A stretch of DNA of 64,000 nt from Hippophae tibetana. Its lineage: Eukaryota; Streptophyta; Magnoliopsida; Rosales; Elaeagnaceae. Shown piece after piece: positions 58,546-64,000 of the stretch. The notes below the pieces were generated by a model. It saw nothing but the letters and a program-made list of their open reading frames with translations, did no database searches and had not been told where the DNA came from. The DNA is taken from contig CM072805.1 of assembly GCA_037013495.1 (NCBI GenBank), forward strand, positions 13,240,601 through 13,304,600, in the 5' to 3' direction. The translations under genes and the position numbers were made by a program. Within the stretch, counting starts at the first letter, position 1. Each line of letters opens with the position of its first letter.

Positions 58546-58559
58546 AGTCTAAAGCTGAA

Positions 58560-60120
58560 CAAAGAAGTCTGTCATAGTATAAACTGCCACAAGAATGGCA
58601 TAAGTCCAGAATTTTTGAGGAATTGCACCTTGAAATAAAAGAGCAAAGCTTTTCTCAATAACACATATATTCCTACTTTCTACCATACCATTTTCTTCAG
58701 AGGTGTGGGGGTAAGTAATTTGATGTATAAAACCTATAGTATATAGTCTAGAATGAAACTGAAACCTTCATAGGTTTGAACTTGTTTAATTTTGACAAAA
58801 AATGTCTTTCTACCATGTGTAGAAAAGACATGAAAATGGACTCAAATTGGTCTTCTGTGTGTAGAAATTAAATCCCCTTGAATATATTATAATCATCAAC
58901 AATAAACAAGAAATTCTTGGAACCATTATTTGATAAAATTTGTGAACCATTATTTGATGAAATTGGATAAGTTCATAAATCCATGTAAAGAAGATCAAAT
59001 ACATTAGCAGTTAAAACGTGTTTTGAAACAAAAAAAAGTGCTTGTGTGCCTTATCTATAGCACACACAATACAAGGATCTTGATTCTTATGTACAAAAAC
59101 AGGGAGGCTATATTGTGCTAGCCTCCTGTGAAGAATATCAAAGGTAACTTGAGCACAAGTTAAAGGAAACAATTGTTGAAAATCAGAACAAGAGGAAACA
59201 GAAGGACTTGAAACTGAGGATACAAGGTGTAGAGACCATCACAAGTAGATCCCATAGTGAGCACTTTCTTGGTTTGTGCCTTTTTGACACAAAAATATTT
59301 AGATTTAAACTTAATAGGGACATTATTATCAGTGCAAAACTTATGCACATAGAGTAGATTATTTGACATTTGAGGTGTGTGCAAAATATAATGAAGATTG
59401 AAAGAACAATTATCAACCTTAAGTGTGCTAAAACCAAGGTGAATAATAGGATGAGATTGATTATTACCTATTGTCATATTTCCTTGTCCATCATAAGGTT
59501 GAATCTACTGAAGCTTTGAAGCATTTCTTATCAATTGATGAGTTGCACCATAATCAAGCAACCATTGAGTTGGAGTTGACAAGGCAGGTTCTAAGCTACT
59601 GGTAGTAGAAGCAGTTGAGGCAACAAAGGTAAAAGGTTGGCCAAATTTTATTGAAAGAATATCTTGAAGCTTGAAACACTTATTTGCAGTGTGTCTAAGC
59701 TTGTTACAAATATGTCATATAGGTCTATTTCTAGGTGGACTAGAGAAACCAGAGGAGGAGCCAGAAGGAGGAAAAAATTTCTTGCCTTTAGAAAGACCTT
59801 AAGACTTGACATAATGTTAAGCTTTTTATTGAAGAAAATTGTGTAGATTCCAATAAGTTCTACTATATGGATGTATCGAATAATCAATTGCAACTTAGGG
59901 TCCTTTGAAGGCAAAAACAACCATATAAGGATAAAGTGACTCAATGTTATGATAGAACTATGATTAGTGCTCAATCATATATTCATGTTGCAAAAGCATA
60001 ATTTGGAATTCGTCAAATGAGATATTATAGTACTCATAGAGAGAGAGCTGATGAATGTGTTATAATGACGATCCAATCCTCTAATTGCACATAAGATTAA
60101 ATTGATGGCGCTATGAAAGT
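58560..60120 (-). pseudogene. Ty1/copia element 5 remnant (gag, protease, integrase)
   Basis: Minus strand. Gag C-terminal region near 60110-59990 (INLILCAIRGLD; DEFQIMLLQHEYMIEH). Zinc knuckle HICNKLRHTANKCFKLQDIL at about 59716-59655 with its first Cys codon mutated to a stop. Protease box DYGATHQLI near 59555 (relatives: DSGATHH). Pre-integrase: NLHYILHTPQMSNNLLYVHK, CVKKAQTKKVLTMGSTCDGL (59477-59230). Integrase: HTSEENGMVESRN near 58710-58670. RT onward is missing and the left end meets the gypsy LTR. Many frameshifts. Confidence 0.85.
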
Positions 60121-62100
60121 AGAATCATCGATGCAATTTATTTTGCTTAATAATTGTTTTTTATTCAATAAGTAGTATTTTTGGGATTAAAAATATTAAA
60201 ATATAATATTTTTAGTGAAAAATGGTAAAAATATAATTTTAAGAAATTTTTTGAATTGTTTTTGAATTCTTATGAATTTTTTTAATATAAAACTAATCAG
60301 AAGATGTCCCATAAATTCCACGCAATCAAAGGAACTCACAACGCACCCTATGCGGATTCCATGCAAGGAAAATGCCTAATTGTATAACTTCGCGTGTACC
60401 ATATAATAGGCGACGTCTCTTACTAGATCCATCCTCGTATATTTATAAGTAAGTTTGTAGTAGATACAATGCATGTTATTAGTTTAAATTTTATTGTTTT
60501 AATATTGTTATGTAAAATATAAAAAACACTACTAATTCTTAAAAAAAATCATGTTTTGAATAAAACAAATAAGAAATTATAAAGAAATTATGAAGAAAAA
60601 TTGATAGGTTAATTTAGGTAAAAAATTAATATTATTTTATTATTTTTTGTTTTATATATTATGATAAGTTATAGCGTAAAATATTAATTATTTTCTTATA
60701 GTAAAAATACTAAATATTATAGTAAATTAAGGATATATTACATAATTATCATCCTTTGTTATCTCATTTTGTGGAGGATATATCTTCTAAAAGTTTTAAA
60801 AAAAATTCAATCTGACTAATTTCATTCCAACATTCAAAAAATGTTTATTGATACACTAAAAACTATCAACCTAATATTTTTTAGAAAATAAGTATTTTTT
60901 ATTACCAAAAATATCTATTTCACACTACTCCGTAAGTTACATAGAGCTATTTTATATAGATTTAATTATATTACATAACTCTCTCTCATATATAGAGTTC
61001 CATTTTTAGTCCTCCTTTAAAAAAATATATATATTTATTTTTCTTATAACATAAATGAACATATATTTTTTAACTTTTTATGAAAATGAATATAATGTTT
61101 TCTTACTAATAAATATTAAAAGTAAAACAATATACATAAGAGGGTTTTATTACAGTATAGTATTAGAAAAAAATATAATATGAAAAAGGGTTGAAAAAAT
61201 AAAGTGAAAGAAATGTAAATTTAAAATGTAAAATAATATAGAATCATAAAAAATAAAATTGTAAAATAAAAAAGATTGAAAATAAAAAAGTGAAAGAAAA
61301 TTAAATAAAACAAAACTTAATATTGAAAATAAAAAAAATTGAAATAAAAAAGGAAAATAAAATAAAATAATTGAAATTGAAATTACAAAATAAAATAATA
61401 AGTGATATAATTGGTGACATTAAACCACTTTTTATATAAGGATTATATTAAAAAATGTAAAAAAAAAAAAACAGAAAGAAACATATATGAAATCTTCAAA
61501 CAAAATAAAATGTCTAATAAATATATGGCTACAAACTTGGAGCAACTCTCCTTTATATACTATACTACTTTTTAAACCCATGTATATGAGATAATTTTAA
61601 TTTAATAAATATATAATAATATTATTTATTGAATAATAATTATTATTATTTAAATTTTTTGTTTTATAAAATAAAAGGTAAACTTTTAAACTTTTTTTTA
61701 TTATAACTAAAAAATTAATGTTAAAAGATTTTATAAAATTACTTGCAAAATCTCTTAAAATAAATAGTTAATTAATTTATTATATTAATAATTAATAAGT
61801 AAGTAAAATAAAAAAGACCTAAATATGAACTTATTCAATTAATATTTTTATCATCTAAGAAGCAATCCTACATGAATAATAAACATGACTTGATTGAATT
61901 TAATAAATATTTTTTACTTAAAAATAATTTATAATAGTAGAATTTTTTTAATTGATATTTAATGATCTCGACTTGAAAATTATTAGTTTAATAAAAATAA
62001 GATATGCTTATAAGTAAATTGATTGAACATTAATTAAATAGGTAATCATAAAAAGTATGAATTGTCATCTTTAATGTAATAAGAACAATTGCATTATATA
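60121..62100. other. AT-rich spacer
   Basis: Very AT-rich with A- and T-runs. No coding trail, LTR pair or RNA gene recognised. Confidence 0.6.
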
Positions 62101-62815
62101 AAATATCTATTCGTACAAAATATATTTATTATATAGATATTTTGATATTTATTTGTTTAAAAAACGTAATATTTATTAGTATAAAAACAAAAATCTGATA
62201 TATTAATAATTGAATTGATCGAACATTCATTAAATATATAATTATGAATTATATAAATTGTCGAATTTAATATAATCAAATAATTACATTATAAAAAATA
62301 ATTATTCATAACGTGTATTTATTAAATAGATATTTAAGTATTTATTGGTATAAAAAACTAACAAAAATTAAAAATGTATTTATTACATAAACATTTTGGA
62401 GTTTATCGGTGCAAAAAAAGTGATGTTTGGAAAAATAACTATTCACACAAAATATATTTATTATATGAACATTTTTGTATTTATTAATATAAAAACTAAA
62501 AATATAGTAAAAAAACCAAATTTAAAAATGTATTTATTATATAAAAAACTAACAAAAATAAAAAATTGGTATTCGTTGTTAGAACAAACATTACCACTTT
62601 ATATATATAAAGATTAGAAGTAATAGAAATAGACATGAAAAAAGTTACTTAAAATAAACAACATTTTTTATAGATATTTTGAAAATGTATTTATTATATA
62701 GATATTTTGATATTTATGGGGGTAAAAAACTAACAAAAAAGTAAAAAATAATGATATTTCTCAAATTAACTATTTATAAAAATATATTTATTATATAAAA
62801 AAAAGTTATTTTTGG
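62100..62815. repeat. Degenerate interspersed repeats
   Basis: Variants of AAAATATATTTATTATATAG followed by ATATTTTGATATTTAT recur near 62118, 62315, 62373, 62449, 62526, 62684 and 62780, several followed by ATAAAAAACTAACAAAAA. Spacing is irregular, so it is a decayed tandem array or nested copies of one AT-rich unit. Confidence 0.65.
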
Positions 62816-63023
62816 GTTAGACCTTTATTGTACTAGCTAGTGTATGGTTTATAAGCCAACCATATATAATATACTGGTCCTCCTAAGTCTTAATCTGTTC
62901 ACTTCTATGCGTGATGATATTAGTACTTGAGGCAAACCCGAGTTTCATGCCAACTTTTTACTGCTTAAAGGTAGGTTTTAATAATGACTTAGCTTATTTT
63001 CTTTTTGTAGATTTCCATCTCCA
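62816..63023 (+). promoter_or_regulatory. Upstream region of the PPR gene
   Basis: Less AT-rich than the repeat block before it, so it probably holds the promoter and leader. No clear TATA box at a fitting distance was identified. Confidence 0.35.
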
Positions 63024-64000
63024 ATGACTCTACGTACAGCAAATGCAGTCCAAAACTTTGCTACTCTGAGAGCCTCCCAACTTTCTAAAATTTCCCTCAA
63101 TGCTGAAAATGTGATTGATGCCTGCATTGTCAAGACAGGGTTTAATCCCAGCGCATGCCGGTCTAATTTCATGTTGAATCATGTTGTCAAACGAGGTGAA
63201 TTATCTCAAGCGTGTCAGATGTTTGATCAAATGCCTCATAGAAACACAGTTTCCACCAATATGTTGATTTCTGCTCATGTTAAAGCTGGAAATATTTCTA
63301 GTGCTCGGGAGTTGTTTGATAGCATGGCGGAACGTACAGCGGTAACGTGGACCATATTGATTGGCAGTTATTCAAAAAGCAATAAGTTCCTTGAAGCATT
63401 TACGCTTTTTGTGGAAATGCACAAATCTAGAATTGAACCCGATTACGTGACCTTTGCAACTCTATTATCAGGATGTGGCGGCAGTAACACAAATGCTACC
63501 AATGAATTAGTTCAAGTTCATGCCCATATTATCAAGTTAGGATATGATAAGACACTAATGGTTTGCAATTCCTTGGTTGATTCTTACTGCAAAACCTGCC
63601 ATTTAGATTTTGCTTGTCAGCTCTTCAGGGAAATGCCCGAAAGAGATTCTGTTACATTCAATGCATTGATGACAGGGTATTCAAAAGATGGGTCAAGCGA
63701 AGAAGCTATTAAGCTATTTGTGGAGATGCAAAATTTGGGTTACAAGCCTTCCGAGTTCACTTTTGCAGCTGCACTAAGTGCCGTTATTGGTTTGAATGAC
63801 ATGATTTTTGGACGGGAAATACATGGATCTGTGATAAAGAACAATTTTGTTTCTAAAGTATTTGTTGGGAATGCATTGCTTGATTTCTACTCCAAGCATG
63901 ATTGTGTAACAGAAGCTAGACAACTTTTTGATGAGATGCTAGAGTTAGATGGTGTTTCTTACAATGTAATCATCACAGCATTTGCATGGGCTGGACAATT
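63024..64000 (+). CDS. Pentatricopeptide repeat (PPR) protein, PLS class, 5' part
   Basis: ATG at 63024, open to the window edge (325 codons plus 2 nt), no intron, as is usual for PPR genes. The N-terminus MTLRTANAVQNFATLRASQL has Arg and Ser and no acidic residue, consistent with an organelle targeting peptide. About eight PPR units follow, seen as VSTNMLISAHVKAGNISSAR, VTWTILIGSYSKSNKFLEAF, VTFNALMTGYSKDGSSEEAI and VSYNVIITAFAWAGQ. Alternating 31-36 residue units mark the P-L-S subclass. The order resembles the Arabidopsis At3g02010 type, which ends in a DYW domain; that part is off the window. PLS proteins bind organelle RNA, often for C-to-U editing. Target unknown. No stops or frameshifts. 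Confidence 0.93.
   Translation, partial: MTLRTANAVQNFATLRASQLSKISLNAENVIDACIVKTGFNPSACRSNFMLNHVVKRGELSQACQMFDQMPHRNTVSTNMLISAHVKAGNISSARELFDSMAERTAVTWTILIGSYSKSNKFLEAFTLFVEMHKSRIEPDYVTFATLLSGCGGSNTNATNELVQVHAHIIKLGYDKTLMVCNSLVDSYCKTCHLDFACQLFREMPERDSVTFNALMTGYSKDGSSEEAIKLFVEMQNLGYKPSEFTFAAALSAVIGLNDMIFGREIHGSVIKNNFVSKVFVGNALLDFYSKHDCVTEARQLFDEMLELDGVSYNVIITAFAWAGQ

Noticed and set aside
62971..63010. Possible 5' UTR intron before the PPR start (AAAG|GTAGGT ... TTTTTGTAG)
   Set aside because: At 40 nt it is shorter than plant introns normally are, although both splice-like signals look good.
1..64000. tRNA, rRNA, snRNA or CRISPR-like structures
   Set aside because: No cloverleaf with conserved box A/B words, no rRNA core and no regular spacer array was recognised on either strand; a covariance-model scan would be needed to exclude small RNAs.

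Overview
This window is nuclear DNA from a flowering plant, most likely a eudicot. It is AT-rich, genes are split by GT-AG introns, and long tracts are plant LTR retrotransposons. The genes seen are all plant families: a PH-RCC1-FYVE-BRX (PRAF) protein, a bifunctional DHFR-thymidylate synthase, and a PLS-class pentatricopeptide repeat (PPR) protein. I cannot name the species. No rRNA, tRNA, CRISPR or organellar block was recognised.

Layout. (1) 281-13063, minus: a PRAF gene, eight exons visible and the last exon(s) off the left edge. Its 6.3-kb second intron holds an old Ty3/gypsy remnant. (2) 14.1-20.0 kb: two degraded Ty3/gypsy pieces on the minus strand, an Athila-like gag-protease with primer site and LTR, then a chromovirus-like pol. 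(3) 20366-23560: a CACTA-type DNA transposon with a 3-bp target duplication. It carries a piece of ribosomal protein L26, large minisatellites and a small membrane-peptide ORF. (4) 27167-45303, minus: a dead DHFR-TS gene copy whose exons can still be read in order, cut apart by three Ty1/copia insertions at 27503-32272, 33494-39411 and 39422-45087. The second copia element itself holds a gypsy LTR and a RecQ helicase gene fragment. (5) 46.2-60.1 kb: a graveyard of copia, Athila-like and Tat/Ogre-like remnants plus shared LTR pieces. (6) 60.1-62.8 kb: AT-rich spacer ending in degenerate repeats. (7) 63024 to the right edge, plus: the 5' part of an intact PPR gene.

Only PRAF and PPR look like functioning host genes. 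Most other coding signal is retrotransposon debris with stops and frameshifts. The most informative structure is the DHFR-TS pseudogene, because known exon order and perfect target duplications allow the insertion history to be read. The most unusual cargo is the L26 fragment in the CACTA element and the RecQ fragment next to the 5' LTR of a copia element. All identifications are from reading translations by eye; no database search was run.
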